The notes under the pieces were generated by a model, which did not search any database, was not told where the DNA came from, and was given only the letters and a program-made list of their open reading frames with translations. From assembly GCA_020249285.1 (NCBI GenBank), contig JADCFX010000014.1, positions 1 through 64,000 on the forward strand: a stretch of 64,000 nt of DNA, written 5' to 3'. Below, piece after piece: positions 27,468 through 38,061 of this stretch. This stretch comes from Roseomonas sp. Its GTDB lineage: Bacteria > Pseudomonadota > Alphaproteobacteria > Acetobacterales > Acetobacteraceae. The position numbers and the translations under genes are program-made. How positions within the stretch are numbered: position 1 is the stretch's first letter; every line of letters begins with the position of its first letter.

Positions 27468-28079
27468 TTGGGGAAAACCGCTTTGCATGATCCGCTTTTC
27501 TGGGCGCTTCTTGGTTTTGCCTTTGCCACAAGCGTCACGCCCGGCCCGAATAACGCCATGCTTACGGCTTCCGGCGCCAATTTTGGCTTTCGCCGCGCCG
27601 TACCGCATATGCTTGGGATTATTCTTGGCTTTCCGGCCATGGTGCTTGCGATCGGGCTTGGTCTTGGCGCGGTTTTCACCGCCCTGCCTTGGCTGCATCT
27701 GGCACTGAAATATATCGGCGCTGCCTATATGCTCTATCTGGCTTGGCGCATCGCCACAGCCGAGCGCGGCAAGGGCGCAGCCGCCGCCAAGCCCATCAGT
27801 TTTTTCGAAGCGGCGGGCTTCCAATGGGTCAATCCCAAGGCTTGGATCATGGCTGTCGGCGCACTGGCCGCCTATACCGTGCCCGAGGCGCCTGTCTGGT
27901 CTGAGGCAGCGCGTGTGGCAGGTGCTTTTGTGTTCTCTGGTATTATCTCCTCAGTGCTCTGGTGCGGTTTTGGGGTCGCGATTGGCAGGCTGCTGACCTC
28001 CGATCGCGCTTTTCGGCTTTTCAACTATGGTATGGCCTTGGCATTAGCGGCCTCACTCATACCCATATTCATTCTCTAG
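27468..28079 (+). CDS. LysE/RhtB-family exporter
   Basis: FATSVTPGPNNAMLTASGANFGFRRAVPHMLGI; GFQWVNPKAWIMAVGA; TTG start at 27468 or 27483. Confidence 0.9.
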   Translation: MGKTALHDPLFWALLGFAFATSVTPGPNNAMLTASGANFGFRRAVPHMLGIILGFPAMVLAIGLGLGAVFTALPWLHLALKYIGAAYMLYLAWRIATAERGKGAAAAKPISFFEAAGFQWVNPKAWIMAVGALAAYTVPEAPVWSEAARVAGAFVFSGIISSVLWCGFGVAIGRLLTSDRAFRLFNYGMALALAASLIPIFIL

Positions 28080-28097
28080 CGCGGAAGGCCCAACGCT

Positions 28098-29246
28098 TTG
28101 TCCCAAGCCCTGCCAGCCATCATCGCGGCACTGCTCCTCCTGATCGGTGCGGTTGGGTTTGCGCTGCAATACGGCGGCAATCACGCATTGCTTTGGGGGC
28201 TTGGCGCGGCGTTGGGCTATACGCTCTATCGCGGTTCCTTCAGCTTTGCCGGCGGTTTTCGCCAGGCGCTGGCGGATGGGCGCGGAGCCGGCCTGCGCGC
28301 GCAAATGCTCATGCTCGGCATTTTGGTCATCATCATGCTGCCCGCCATTCAGGCCGGCACACTGGCCGGCACGTCAGTGCGTGGCATTGTTTTTCCCGCA
28401 GGTGTGGCGGTTGTCATCGGCGCCTTCATCTTCGGCATCGGCATGCAATTGGGCGGCGGCTGCGCTTCCGGCACGCTCTATACCGCGGGCGGCGGCAATA
28501 CGCGCATGCTGTTGACACTGATGTTTTTCATCATTGGTGCCACCATCGCCGCCTATGATTCCGAAAGATGGGCTGAGCTTCCAGCACTTTCCGCGACATC
28601 CCTGCCAGAGCTGATCGGGCTATGGCCGACCATGATCGGCAGCATCATGATTTTCGCGTTTGTAGCGCTGGGTTCGCGCGTGATCGAACAACGCCGCCAT
28701 GGTCGCATTGAACCGATCTTCAGCGCGCCATCAGCAGAATCGCCGCGGCGTTGGTCCTGGGCCATGGCCGCCATCATCCTCGCCGCGCTCAATATCTTCA
28801 CGCTTTGGGCGGCGGGGCGTCCCTGGGTGATCACGGCATCCTTCCCACTCTGGGGTTCACGCATCGTCGCTGAGTTGGGCTGGGATGAACCCGCCTTCTG
28901 GATGTTTTGGGACGACCCGACACGTACGGAAGCCTTCCTCCGCCCTATACTTTCCGAACGCAGCAGCGTCATGAATTTTGGCCTCATGCTCGGCGCGTTT
29001 TTTGCGGCCGCCATTGCAGCGCGCCTCACGCCGCAATGGCGCCTGCCTTGGCGGCATTGTTGCGCTTCCGTGATCGGGGGTATCTTGCTCGGCTATGGCG
29101 CCGTCATGGCATCGGGCTGCAATATCAGCGCCTATGTGGCGGGGATCGCTTCCGGCAGCCTGCATGGCTGGCTTTGGATCCTGCCGGGCCTCGCCGGCAA
29201 TTGGGTAGGGCTGCGTCTGCGCCCGCTTTTCCGCCTTGATCGCTGA
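28098..29246 (+). CDS. YeeE/YedE-family sulfur transport membrane protein
   Basis: FGIGMQLGGGCASGTLYTAGGGNTRM and GGILLGYGAVMASGCNISAYVAG: paired Gly/Cys motifs of the family. Confidence 0.9.
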   Translation: MSQALPAIIAALLLLIGAVGFALQYGGNHALLWGLGAALGYTLYRGSFSFAGGFRQALADGRGAGLRAQMLMLGILVIIMLPAIQAGTLAGTSVRGIVFPAGVAVVIGAFIFGIGMQLGGGCASGTLYTAGGGNTRMLLTLMFFIIGATIAAYDSERWAELPALSATSLPELIGLWPTMIGSIMIFAFVALGSRVIEQRRHGRIEPIFSAPSAESPRRWSWAMAAIILAALNIFTLWAAGRPWVITASFPLWGSRIVAELGWDEPAFWMFWDDPTRTEAFLRPILSERSSVMNFGLMLGAFFAAAIAARLTPQWRLPWRHCCASVIGGILLGYGAVMASGCNISAYVAGIASGSLHGWLWILPGLAGNWVGLRLRPLFRLDR

Positions 29247-29427
29247 GAAATTTTTGCTGGATTTCAAAGCTGCTGTAGCAAACCCTTTATCCTGCTTACT
29301 GCCATGATAGCACTAAATTATTCTTCTTGCCCCTGAGAAATACAGACGTCATATCAGGCCTCAATATGGCGCTGCGCCGCCTAGCACTTGAGAAAACCTG
29401 CTGCGCCACTCACCCCGGCGGCGTAGT

Positions 29428-29865
29428 TTGGAGGTGATGATGATCGCTCGCAGAACCTGCCTCGCGCTTCTGGCGCTCCCCTTCGCCGCTGCGGCGCGGG
29501 CGGATGATGCGCTGTCCACTGCCATGCGCGAAGCTATCGGTGACAAGCCCGTGACCGATGGCGGCATTCTGCTGCGCGTGCCCGCCCTTGCTGAAAATGG
29601 CGGGCAGGTGCCGCTTGGCATTGTGGTGGAAAGCCCGATGACGGCGCAGGACCACATCACCGCCATTCATGTTTTTGCCTCCCGCAACCCCACACCGGGG
29701 GTCGCAACCTTCCGCCTGACACCGTTGCTCGCCCGCGCCGAAGTACAAACGCGCATTCGCCTGGCCGAAGATCAGCGCCTGATTGTGTTGGCGGAAACCA
29801 GCACCGGCCGCGTCATGCGTGCCAGCGCGGAAATGCGTGTTGGCGCCGGGGGATGCCTGACATGA
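29428..29865 (+). CDS. soxY: SoxY-like sulfur carrier (C-terminus GAGGCLT)
   Basis: Tat-like leader RRTCLALLALPFAAAARA; GGQVPLGIVVESPMTAQDHITAIHVFASRNPTPGVATF; C-terminal Cys; overlaps soxZ. Confidence 0.82.
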   Translation: MEVMMIARRTCLALLALPFAAAARADDALSTAMREAIGDKPVTDGGILLRVPALAENGGQVPLGIVVESPMTAQDHITAIHVFASRNPTPGVATFRLTPLLARAEVQTRIRLAEDQRLIVLAETSTGRVMRASAEMRVGAGGCLT

Positions 29866-30191
29866 GCTCTTTGCCATCCCAGCCCCGCATTCGTATCCCG
29901 CGCAGCGCCCGCGCCGGTGAGGTGATTGAAATCCGCACGCTGATCGAACACCCGATGGAAACGGGGCTGCGCCATGAAGCCGGCCGCGCCTTGCCGCGCG
30001 ATATGCTGACGCGGCTAATGGTGCGGCTGAATGGTGAGGCACTGTTCAGCGCCGATTTCCAGAACGGCACCGCGACAAATCCCTATCACGTGTTTTTCGT
30101 GCGCATGGAAAAGCCGAGCCATTTCGAATTCACCTGGACGGATGAAAAGGGCCGTCAGGCGCGCGCCGAAGCGCGCGTCTCGGTAGCCTAA
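29862..30191 (+). CDS. soxZ: SoxZ-like sulfur oxidation protein
   Basis: PRIRIPRSARAGEVIEIRTLIEHPMETGLRH...NPYHVFFVRMEKPSHFEFTWTDEKG. Confidence 0.88.
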   Translation: MSSLPSQPRIRIPRSARAGEVIEIRTLIEHPMETGLRHEAGRALPRDMLTRLMVRLNGEALFSADFQNGTATNPYHVFFVRMEKPSHFEFTWTDEKGRQARAEARVSVA

Positions 30192-30198
30192 TACGGTT

Positions 30199-31068
30199 TC
30201 ACGAAACCGGCTCGGGCTTATCCGCATTGGGGAAGAAAAGCTGTTCCCCATTGATGCGATAGGAAGCAATCGCGGCCTGGCCGGCGGCTGAGAGCAGCCA
30301 ATCAATGAAGCGCTGCCCATCCGCCGCCTTCACATGCGCGTGGCGCTGCGGGTTCACCAGCATGACGCCGTATTGGTTGAACAGCCGCACATCACCCTCG
30401 ATCAAAATTCGTTGATCCTGCCGATTGCGGAAGCTCAGCCAGGTGCCGCGATCGGCCAGGATATAAGCCCCCTGCGCGGCGGCGGTATTCAGCGCCGGTC
30501 CCATGCCCTGCCCCACTTCACGATACCATTGCCCGCGCCCGGTTGCGGGATCAATGCCCGCCAATTGCCATAAGCGAAGCTCCGCCGCATGTGTGCCGCT
30601 GCGATCACCACGGCTAATGAAGGGTGCGCGCGCAGCGGCGATGCGGCGCAGCGCTTCCGCCGTATCACCAAGCCCGGCAATGCGCGCGGGGTCTGCCGCG
30701 GGGCCGGTAATCACGAAATCATTGAACATCACATGCCGCCGCGGCCCGCCGAAACCTTCCGCAACAAAGCGTTCTTCCGCCGCGCGATCATGCACAAACA
30801 CTACATCCGCATCCCCGCGCCGGCCTACATCCAAGGCCTGGCCAGTGCCCAAAGCCACCACGCGCACGGCAATGCCGCTTTCGCGGGTAAAGATCGGCAG
30901 GATATGGCCGAACAGGCCGGATTGTTCCGTGCTGGTGGTAGACGCCACCGTAATGCTGCGTTCCTGCGCGAAGGCAGGCAATGCAACAGCCGCGAACAAC
31001 ATCGGCAAAATGCCACGTCGGAACATACTGATCATGTTTCTCTCCCTTTTCTCGAAACTCATCACCAC
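30199..31068 (-). CDS. tungstate/molybdate-type ABC transporter substrate-binding protein
   Basis: SITVASTTSTEQSGLFGHILPIFTRESGIAVRVVALGTGQALDVGRRGDADVVFVHD (TupA-like). Confidence 0.9.
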   Translation of the reverse strand: MVMSFEKRERNMISMFRRGILPMLFAAVALPAFAQERSITVASTTSTEQSGLFGHILPIFTRESGIAVRVVALGTGQALDVGRRGDADVVFVHDRAAEERFVAEGFGGPRRHVMFNDFVITGPAADPARIAGLGDTAEALRRIAAARAPFISRGDRSGTHAAELRLWQLAGIDPATGRGQWYREVGQGMGPALNTAAAQGAYILADRGTWLSFRNRQDQRILIEGDVRLFNQYGVMLVNPQRHAHVKAADGQRFIDWLLSAAGQAAIASYRINGEQLFFPNADKPEPVS

Positions 31069-31835
31069 ACCAATTCGCCGCGCAAAAAGGCGCTTGCCGT
31101 GGCTGAAGCGGGCTGCTGGAAAAATGCCTCAGCCGGCGCCTGTTCCAGCACATTGCCGCGATGCAGAAACACCACATCCCCCGCAAGGCGCCGCGCCTGC
31201 GCCAAATCATGCGTGGTCATGACAATCTTGGTGCCGCGCTGCGCCAGCGTCAGCACAATCTCCTCCACCGCACGCGTCGCGGCAGGGTCTAGGCTTGCGG
31301 AGGGCTCATCCAGAAACAGCAATTCCGGCTGCAAGGCAGCGGCACGCGCCAACGCCAAGCGTTGCTGCTGGCCCACAGAAAGCTTGCGCGCCGGATCAGC
31401 CGCGCGATCAGCAAGCCCAACCAGCGCCAGCGCTGCCTCGGCACGCGCGTCACGGTCCTCCCGCACCACACCGGCCAAAGCCATGGGATAAAGCGTATTG
31501 GCCAACACCGAACGCCGCAGGAGCACCGGGCGCTGAAACACCATGGCTTGGCGCCGCGCGGCAAGGTCTATTGGCATCGCCCAGAAAACCCGCCCGGCCG
31601 AGGGCTTCAGCAAGCCATGCAGCAGCCGCAGCAATACGCTTTTCCCCGCACCATTCGCGCCAATAAGCAGCGTCGGCGCGCCGGCGGTAATCTTCAGCGA
31701 AACATCGCTCAGAATCTCAGCGCCACCGGCGTTAAAGCCCAAGCCGTCAGTGCGAAGCGGCAGAATGGAATCGGGCGCGCGCATTTCAGCCAGCCCAGCG
31801 CGCGGCAATGCCGCGCACGCCCTGCGCCAGCGCAT
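31062..31835 (-). CDS. ABC transporter ATP-binding protein (tungstate/molybdate-type)
   Basis: LIGANGAGKSVLLRLLHGL; LSVGQQQRLALARAAALQPELLFLDEPSASLD. Confidence 0.9.
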   Translation of the reverse strand: MRWRRACAALPRAGLAEMRAPDSILPLRTDGLGFNAGGAEILSDVSLKITAGAPTLLIGANGAGKSVLLRLLHGLLKPSAGRVFWAMPIDLAARRQAMVFQRPVLLRRSVLANTLYPMALAGVVREDRDARAEAALALVGLADRAADPARKLSVGQQQRLALARAAALQPELLFLDEPSASLDPAATRAVEEIVLTLAQRGTKIVMTTHDLAQARRLAGDVVFLHRGNVLEQAPAEAFFQQPASATASAFLRGELVW

Positions 31836-32490
31836 TCACGCCAAGCACAATCGCCATCAGCACAATCCCGAGCGCAAGCGCCAACGGCAAATCGCCCTTG
31901 CTGGTTTCAAGCGCAATCGCGGTGGTCATCACGCGGGTGAAGCCTTCAATATTGCCGCCCACCACCATCACCGCGCCCACCTCCGCCGCCGCACGGCCAA
32001 ACCCCGCCAGCAGCACGGTCAGCAGCAGAAAGCGCCCATCCCACAATAGCGTCGGCACCGCGCGCCACGGCCCCGCACCGAAGGACCGCAGCTGTTCCGC
32101 ATATTCTTCCCACATGCCTTCCAGCACTTGGCGCGTCAGCGCCGCCAGAATGGGCGTGATCAGCACGGCCTGGGCGATGATCATAGCTGTTGGCGTGAAC
32201 AACAGCCCGAAGGAACCGAGCGGCCCAGACCGCGATAGCAGCAGATAAATCAGCAGCCCCACCACCACCGGCGGCAGCCCCATCAGCGCATTGGTCAGCG
32301 TGATCACGCTGCCCCGCCCCGGAAACCGCGCCACGGCCAGCAGGGCTCCCAGCGGCAGGCCGATCAGCGCCGCCAGCACCAAGGCCGAGAGGCTCACGCG
32401 CAAAGACAGCGCCACAATGGCCAGCACTGCCGGGTCCAGGGAAAGGATCAGGCCAAAAGCAGTCGTGAATGCGCTGGCAAGATCCTGCAC
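31786..32490 (-). CDS. ABC transporter permease (tungstate/molybdate-type)
   Basis: TLTNALMGLPPVVVGLLIYLLLSRSGPLG; EVGAVMVVGGNIEGFTRVMTTAIALETSKGD (TupB-like). Confidence 0.88.
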   Translation of the reverse strand: MQDLASAFTTAFGLILSLDPAVLAIVALSLRVSLSALVLAALIGLPLGALLAVARFPGRGSVITLTNALMGLPPVVVGLLIYLLLSRSGPLGSFGLLFTPTAMIIAQAVLITPILAALTRQVLEGMWEEYAEQLRSFGAGPWRAVPTLLWDGRFLLLTVLLAGFGRAAAEVGAVMVVGGNIEGFTRVMTTAIALETSKGDLPLALALGIVLMAIVLGVNALAQGVRGIAARWAG

Positions 32491-32592
32491 CCCATCCTCC
32501 CGGAATCCTGCTTAAATGCGGATGGGCGAAACCTGCGTCAATTCAGCGAACGGCTTGACTGGATTCCTGATTTTGCCGAAATTTGCCGGGAT

Positions 32593-33471
32593 ATGCCTGA
32601 TGTGCTGACCCTTAAGGAAGCCGCGCGCTTCCTCCGCCTTTCCGAACGCTCGCTTTATGAGCTTGCGCGCGCACAAAAGCTGCCAGCGGCGCAGCTTGGC
32701 GGCAAATGGCTTTTCCCGCGCCGGCAGCTTGAACGCTGGCTGGCGGCCCAAGCCGATGCCGGCGCCGCACAACGCCTGGACCCGCCACCGATCCTGGCCG
32801 GCAGCCATGACCCTTTGCTCGATTGGGCGGCACGGCAATCCGGCTGCGGGCTTGCGTTGCGCGGTGGCGGCAGCCTGGATGGGTTGATTGCCCTGGCCGC
32901 CGGGGAGGCATTGGTCGCCGCCAGCCATTTGCTCGACCCCGATAGCAACAGCTTCAACGAACCCGCGGCGCGTGAATTCCTGGCCGGGCGCGGCTTTGTC
33001 GGCATTATTTGGGCCTGGCGAGAGCAAGGCTTGATCCTGCCGCAAGGCAACCCTGGCGTGCTGGCAGGTATCGCCGATCTGGCGCGCCCCGGCCTGCGCG
33101 TGGCGGGGCGACAACCGCGCGCCGGCAGCCATGTGCTGCTCACGCATTTGCTTTCAGAAGCGGGGCTGCGTCTTGATCAGATAGGCTTCCTGCCAAACCC
33201 CGCCCTTTCTGAAGATGAGGTCGCAGCCAGCGTCGCTGAGGGCCGTGCCGATGTCGGCTTTGGCATTCGTGCCGAAGCCGCGGCGCGCGGCCTAACCTTC
33301 CTACCGCTATTCCGAGAGCGTTTTGATCTGGTGATGGAACGGCGCCATTATTTCAGCGACGTCGTGCAGAAACTATTGACCTTCACGCGAACCGAGGTCT
33401 TCGCCACCCGCGCCGCAAGGCTTGGCGGTTATGATCTTGCGGCACTTGGCACCGTTGCCTTCAATGCCTGA
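32593..33471 (+). CDS. excisionase-type HTH regulator fused to PBP-like ligand-binding domain
   Basis: N-term LTLKEAARFLRLSERSLYELARAQKLPAAQLGGKWLFPRRQLERWL; C-term PBP-like domain; divergent from ABC operon. Confidence 0.85.
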   Translation: MPDVLTLKEAARFLRLSERSLYELARAQKLPAAQLGGKWLFPRRQLERWLAAQADAGAAQRLDPPPILAGSHDPLLDWAARQSGCGLALRGGGSLDGLIALAAGEALVAASHLLDPDSNSFNEPAAREFLAGRGFVGIIWAWREQGLILPQGNPGVLAGIADLARPGLRVAGRQPRAGSHVLLTHLLSEAGLRLDQIGFLPNPALSEDEVAASVAEGRADVGFGIRAEAAARGLTFLPLFRERFDLVMERRHYFSDVVQKLLTFTRTEVFATRAARLGGYDLAALGTVAFNA

Positions 33472-33479
33472 CGTGATGC

Positions 33480-35135
33480 TTATTCCAGCGTAATCCCGGC
33501 ATAGCCCTCAGCCGCCATATCATTCGCCCAGGCGCGATAGCTTGGCGCACTGCCGGTATAGCGCGCGACGATGCGCTTCTGCTTGCCCGCGACATTCAGA
33601 TTGACGCCGGTCATCCAGGAATCCACCTCCATGGAAAGCAGGCCCTTGGCCAATTCCATGACGTGATCCATCCATTTTTCCATCGCCGCTTTGGTCGCTT
33701 CGACGCGCGTGATGCCCTTGGCTTGCGCATAGCTCAGCAGATCGCTCACCCATTCCACGTTGAATTCAATGGAACGCGGAATATTGCCAAGCGCAGTATG
33801 GGGGCCCAGCAGCATGAACATATTCGGCATGCCCTTTTGCATCATGCCAACCAGCGATGTCGCGCCATCCTGCCATACTTCCTTCAGCGTCACGCCAGCT
33901 GCGCCCTGGAATTCAATCCGGTCGAAAGCACCGCGCAACGCGTCAAAGCCAGTGGCGTAAACGATGATATCGAATTCAAATTCGGCATCGCTTGTCTTGA
34001 TGCCGGTTGGCGTAATGCGCTCGACCGGTGTTGCCTTGCTGTCCACAAGCGTCACATTCGGCTGGTTGTAGCATTCGAAATAGAAGGTTTCCAAAGGCAC
34101 GCGCCTGGTGCCGAAGCCATGATTCGTTGGAATCAACATCTCCGCCACCTTCGGATCCTTCACGCGCTGGCGGATCTTGTTGGCCACAAAACGCGACACT
34201 TCCTCATTCGCTGCGCGATTGGTCAGCAAATCCTTGAAATTGCCGACCCAAATCCCGAAGCCCTTTTCGGAATAGAGCTTTTCCAGAAAGGCTTCGCGTT
34301 CCGCGGCCGAGACATCGAAGGTATTGCGCGGATCGGGCGTGTGCAGGAAGCAGGAGAAGGTTTCCTCACACCGCTTGAAAATCGCATCATAACGCGTGCG
34401 GATTTCAGCCATTTCCTCAGCGCTGATCTTGCCATTATGCAAGGGCGCGCACCAATTGGGCGTGCGCTGAAACACCACAAGTTGCTTGGCGGTCTTCGCC
34501 ACTTCCTGAATGGTCTGCACGCCGGATGCGCCAGTGCCGATCACCGCCACGCGCTTGCCGGTGAAATCCACCTTTTCCTTGGGCCAAAGCCCGGTATGGA
34601 AGGATTGCCCTTTGAAATCGGCAATGCCGGGAAATTGCGGCATGGTTGGTGCGGAAAGCGCGCCAATAGCGGTGATCAGGAAGCGCGTTTTATGGTTGCT
34701 GCCATCTTCCAAGGTCACGGTCCAGCTGCGCGTCTTTTCATCCCAGCGCGCTGCCTTCACGCGCGCTTGGAATTGGATATCGCGGCGCAAATCGTATTTA
34801 TCGGCGACCAGGTTCAGATAGCGTTCGGTTTCCGGCTGCGGGGCGAAATGTTCAGTCCAATGCCATTCCTTCAGCAAATCCTTGTCGAAGGAATAGCCAT
34901 AGGAATAGCTTTCCGAATCGAAGCGACAACCCGGATAGCGGTTCCAATACCAGGTGCCCCCCACGCCTGTGCCGGCTTCAAACACGCGCGCCTTCATGCC
35001 CAATTGGCGCAGCTTGATCAGCTGATAAAGCCCAGACATGCCCGCACCAATGACAATGGCATCGTAATCGAGCCCCTTGTCGCTGCCCGCCGCCTTTGTC
35101 GCTTCCATCACTGCGCTCATGTCGTTAACTCCCAC
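33480..35135 (-). CDS. flavin-containing (Baeyer-Villiger type) monooxygenase
   Basis: DAIVIGAGMSGLYQLIKLRQLGMKARVFEAGTGVGGTWYWNRYPGCRFDSESYSYGYSF; VAVIGTGASGVQTIQEVA. Confidence 0.93.
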   Translation of the reverse strand: MGVNDMSAVMEATKAAGSDKGLDYDAIVIGAGMSGLYQLIKLRQLGMKARVFEAGTGVGGTWYWNRYPGCRFDSESYSYGYSFDKDLLKEWHWTEHFAPQPETERYLNLVADKYDLRRDIQFQARVKAARWDEKTRSWTVTLEDGSNHKTRFLITAIGALSAPTMPQFPGIADFKGQSFHTGLWPKEKVDFTGKRVAVIGTGASGVQTIQEVAKTAKQLVVFQRTPNWCAPLHNGKISAEEMAEIRTRYDAIFKRCEETFSCFLHTPDPRNTFDVSAAEREAFLEKLYSEKGFGIWVGNFKDLLTNRAANEEVSRFVANKIRQRVKDPKVAEMLIPTNHGFGTRRVPLETFYFECYNQPNVTLVDSKATPVERITPTGIKTSDAEFEFDIIVYATGFDALRGAFDRIEFQGAAGVTLKEVWQDGATSLVGMMQKGMPNMFMLLGPHTALGNIPRSIEFNVEWVSDLLSYAQAKGITRVEATKAAMEKWMDHVMELAKGLLSMEVDSWMTGVNLNVAGKQKRIVARYTGSAPSYRAWANDMAAEGYAGITLE

Positions 35136-35320
35136 CCTTCTTCCGGCTCAGACTGACCCCTGAACCACCATATTTACGCAAATACGCAAAAAGCCAAAGT
35201 CCAGATAACTCGCGGCCCGATTTTGGCAGGCCAAGCCTACCCCACATGTCAGGCGGCGATTTGATAAGGATCAGAATTTGCGCGGAGGCAAGGCTGACCC
35301 CGCGCAAAACTGCCCGAAAT

Positions 35321-36937
35321 TCACGCCGCCAGCCGCGCCCGAGCATCCGCGCGCAGCATATCCGCGCCCTTTTCAGCGATCATGATGGTGGGCGCATTGG
35401 TATTGGTGGAGGTCACGGCCGGCATCACGGAAGCATCAATCACACGCAGCCCTTCAAGCCCATGCACGCGCAGCCTTTCATCCACCACCGACATCACATC
35501 TGGCCCCATGCGGCAGGAGCAGGAGGCATGGAACACTGTGCTGCCAATCTGGCGCGCATAATGCAGCCATTCCTCATCGGTTTGTACTTCCGGCCCTGGC
35601 ATGGATTCCGCCACCATGAAGCGCTGCAGCGCGGGCTTGCTGAACCAATCGCGCATCGCGCGTAGCCCCGCGACAATGCTGCGCTGGTCGCGATCCTCGG
35701 CCAGGTAATTCGGATTGATGATGGGCTGTTCGCGCGGGTCTGCGCTGCGGGCGGCAATGAAGCCGCGGCTTTCCGGGCGCATTTGCCATACGCCGGCGGT
35801 CATGCCGGGCTTCGTATCCAGAACCCGCGCTGCCCCCGGCGCGTAACTTGCGGAAGCAAATAGCGCCTGCATATCGGGCGTCGCACTTTCCGGCAAAGCC
35901 TTGAAGGAAGCCGCGAGAAGCGATGCCGCATAGGTCAGCACCCCGCGCCCCAAGACAGCGAATTTCAGCACCTCACCGGCCAGGCGCAGGCCGCGTGTGC
36001 GTTCATTCAAAGTCGCCACATCCTTCACCACGGCTTGCACGCGCACCAGAAAATGATCCTGAAAATTCCGCCCCACACCGCGCAATTCATGCAGCACAGG
36101 AATGCCGAGCCCCGCCAAATGCTCCGCATCCCCCACACCGGAAAGTTGCAGGATATGCGGCGAACCAATGGCACCGGCGGAGAGAATTACCTCCACCGCC
36201 GCATCCGCGCGTTCGGTGACACCACTGCGTGAAAACTCCACCCCCGCGGCGCGCTTGCCCTCAAACACCACACGATGCACCAGCGCATTGGTCACCACGC
36301 GCAGATTAGGCCTGCCCATGGCCGGGCGCAGATAGGAACGCGCGGCACTCGCCCGGAACCGCCCGCCACGCGTCTGCTGCACCCAGCCGATATGATCGCC
36401 AAGCCCATGCGGCAGATCATTCAAATCATCGCGGTAATCCCAGCCCATCTGCTGGCCCGCTTCAATCGCCGCCTGACACAATTCCGGCTGGTCGCGTGAT
36501 GGCGAGGTATAGAGAAAACCATCCTTGCCATGCGCCGCCTTGTCCGGCCCTTGCCATTTCTCAGACTTGTTGAAGTAAGGCAGCACATCGCCCGAAGACC
36601 AGCCGCGATTTCCAAGCTGCGCCCAGTGATCATAATCCTCCGGCTGAGACCGGATATAGATCATGCCATTGATCGAACTTGAACCACCCAAAACGCGCCC
36701 GCGCGGGTAATTGATTTCGCGCCCGTTCAAACCAGAATTGCGATCCGCCTTGAAGCCCCAAGTCAGCGTTGGGTGATCGAGCAATTTCATGTAGCCGGCG
36801 GGAATATGGATCAGCGGATTCCAATCCTTGCCGCCCGCTTCAATCAGCAGTACCTGATTTCCTGGGTCTTCGGACAAGCGATTGGCCAGTACGCAACCAG
36901 CCGAACCACCACCAACGATTACGTAATCAGCTTTCAT
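35321..36937 (-). CDS. GMC-family FAD oxidoreductase (choline dehydrogenase-like)
   Basis: [81 protein letters not shown]. Confidence 0.95.
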   Translation of the reverse strand: MKADYVIVGGGSAGCVLANRLSEDPGNQVLLIEAGGKDWNPLIHIPAGYMKLLDHPTLTWGFKADRNSGLNGREINYPRGRVLGGSSSINGMIYIRSQPEDYDHWAQLGNRGWSSGDVLPYFNKSEKWQGPDKAAHGKDGFLYTSPSRDQPELCQAAIEAGQQMGWDYRDDLNDLPHGLGDHIGWVQQTRGGRFRASAARSYLRPAMGRPNLRVVTNALVHRVVFEGKRAAGVEFSRSGVTERADAAVEVILSAGAIGSPHILQLSGVGDAEHLAGLGIPVLHELRGVGRNFQDHFLVRVQAVVKDVATLNERTRGLRLAGEVLKFAVLGRGVLTYAASLLAASFKALPESATPDMQALFASASYAPGAARVLDTKPGMTAGVWQMRPESRGFIAARSADPREQPIINPNYLAEDRDQRSIVAGLRAMRDWFSKPALQRFMVAESMPGPEVQTDEEWLHYARQIGSTVFHASCSCRMGPDVMSVVDERLRVHGLEGLRVIDASVMPAVTSTNTNAPTIMIAEKGADMLRADARARLAA

Positions 36938-37052
36938 GGCGCTTCCCCTTTACCAAGCATGATAGGCGAAGTGCGCGTATTTCAAAGCCCCCTTTTGGGC
37001 TTGCATCGGGCGCTGATCCTGGCAAGCTTCCGGCAAGCACCGCAGACAAGGC

Positions 37053-38051
37053 GTGGCGATGCAGAAGGAAGCCAAGATGCGCAAATGGTTCATGCTGACC
37101 CTGACGGCTTTGGCCTTGTTGGTCACTTCCCCAGCAAGCCAGGCCCAGAACTGGCCCAGCCAACCTATCACGCTCATCAATGGCTTTCCCCCAGGTGGCG
37201 GCGCCGATATCCTCGCGCGGCTATTTGCTGAAAGGCTCCGTGATGCGCTGGGCCAGCCGGTCACGGTGGAAAACCGCACTGGCGCCAATGGGTTGATCGC
37301 CGCCGGCACAGTCGCCGCCGCGCGGCCAGATGGCTATACCCTGCTACTGCAAACCATGAGCATTGCCGCGACATCACCCATCATGCCTGGCGTGACGCTG
37401 AACTTCAATCCAGACCGAGACCTCGCACAGAGCGTCATCATCGCGGGTTTGGATAATCTGCTTTATGTCTCAGCCAAAACGCCCTTCACCACGGTGCAGG
37501 AGGTGATTGATTACGCCCGCGCCAATCCTGATAAGCTGACCTATGGGTCTTCCGGCGTTGGCAGTTCCTATCAGCTTTGGGCTGCGCAATTCACGAATAT
37601 GGCCGGCATTCGCATGGTGCATGTGCCCTTTCGCGGCGGCCCGCCCGCCATTGCGGAAATCATCGCCGGGCGCGTTGATATGATGTTCGGCAATTTAGCG
37701 GAAATCCTGCCCCATATCCGCTCAGGTGCCGTGCGGGCGATTGCTTTTACCAGCGTCCCGCCTTCGCCCGTGCTGCCGGGCGTGCCCACCATTGCCGCTT
37801 CCGGCCTGCCGGAATTTGCCGCCGATAATTGGTTCGGCATCGCCGCCCCGGGCGCCACCCCGCGCCCCATTCTGGAAAGGCTGAATGCGGAGGTAAATCG
37901 CGCCCTGCAAAATCCGGAAGTGGCGCAGCGCCTGATTTCACTCGGCTACCAGCCGCGTGGTGGCACGATTGAGGAAATGGTGGCAACCATCCAACGCGAC
38001 CGCGCCAAATGGAAGACGGTGATCGAAGCCAATAATATCCGCGCGGAATAG
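37053..38051 (+). CDS. tripartite tricarboxylate transporter (Bug) substrate-binding protein
   Basis: Signal peptide then WPSQPITLINGFPPGGGADILARLFAERL; MVHVPFRGGPPAIAEIIAGRVDMMFGNL. Confidence 0.93.
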   Translation: MAMQKEAKMRKWFMLTLTALALLVTSPASQAQNWPSQPITLINGFPPGGGADILARLFAERLRDALGQPVTVENRTGANGLIAAGTVAAARPDGYTLLLQTMSIAATSPIMPGVTLNFNPDRDLAQSVIIAGLDNLLYVSAKTPFTTVQEVIDYARANPDKLTYGSSGVGSSYQLWAAQFTNMAGIRMVHVPFRGGPPAIAEIIAGRVDMMFGNLAEILPHIRSGAVRAIAFTSVPPSPVLPGVPTIAASGLPEFAADNWFGIAAPGATPRPILERLNAEVNRALQNPEVAQRLISLGYQPRGGTIEEMVATIQRDRAKWKTVIEANNIRAE

Positions 38052-38061
38052 GAAAAGCGCT

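Noticed and set aside
33663-35156. 497-codon plus-strand ORF opposite the monooxygenase
   Set aside because: Shadow ORF of the BVMO gene; no recognisable domain and biased His/Arg composition
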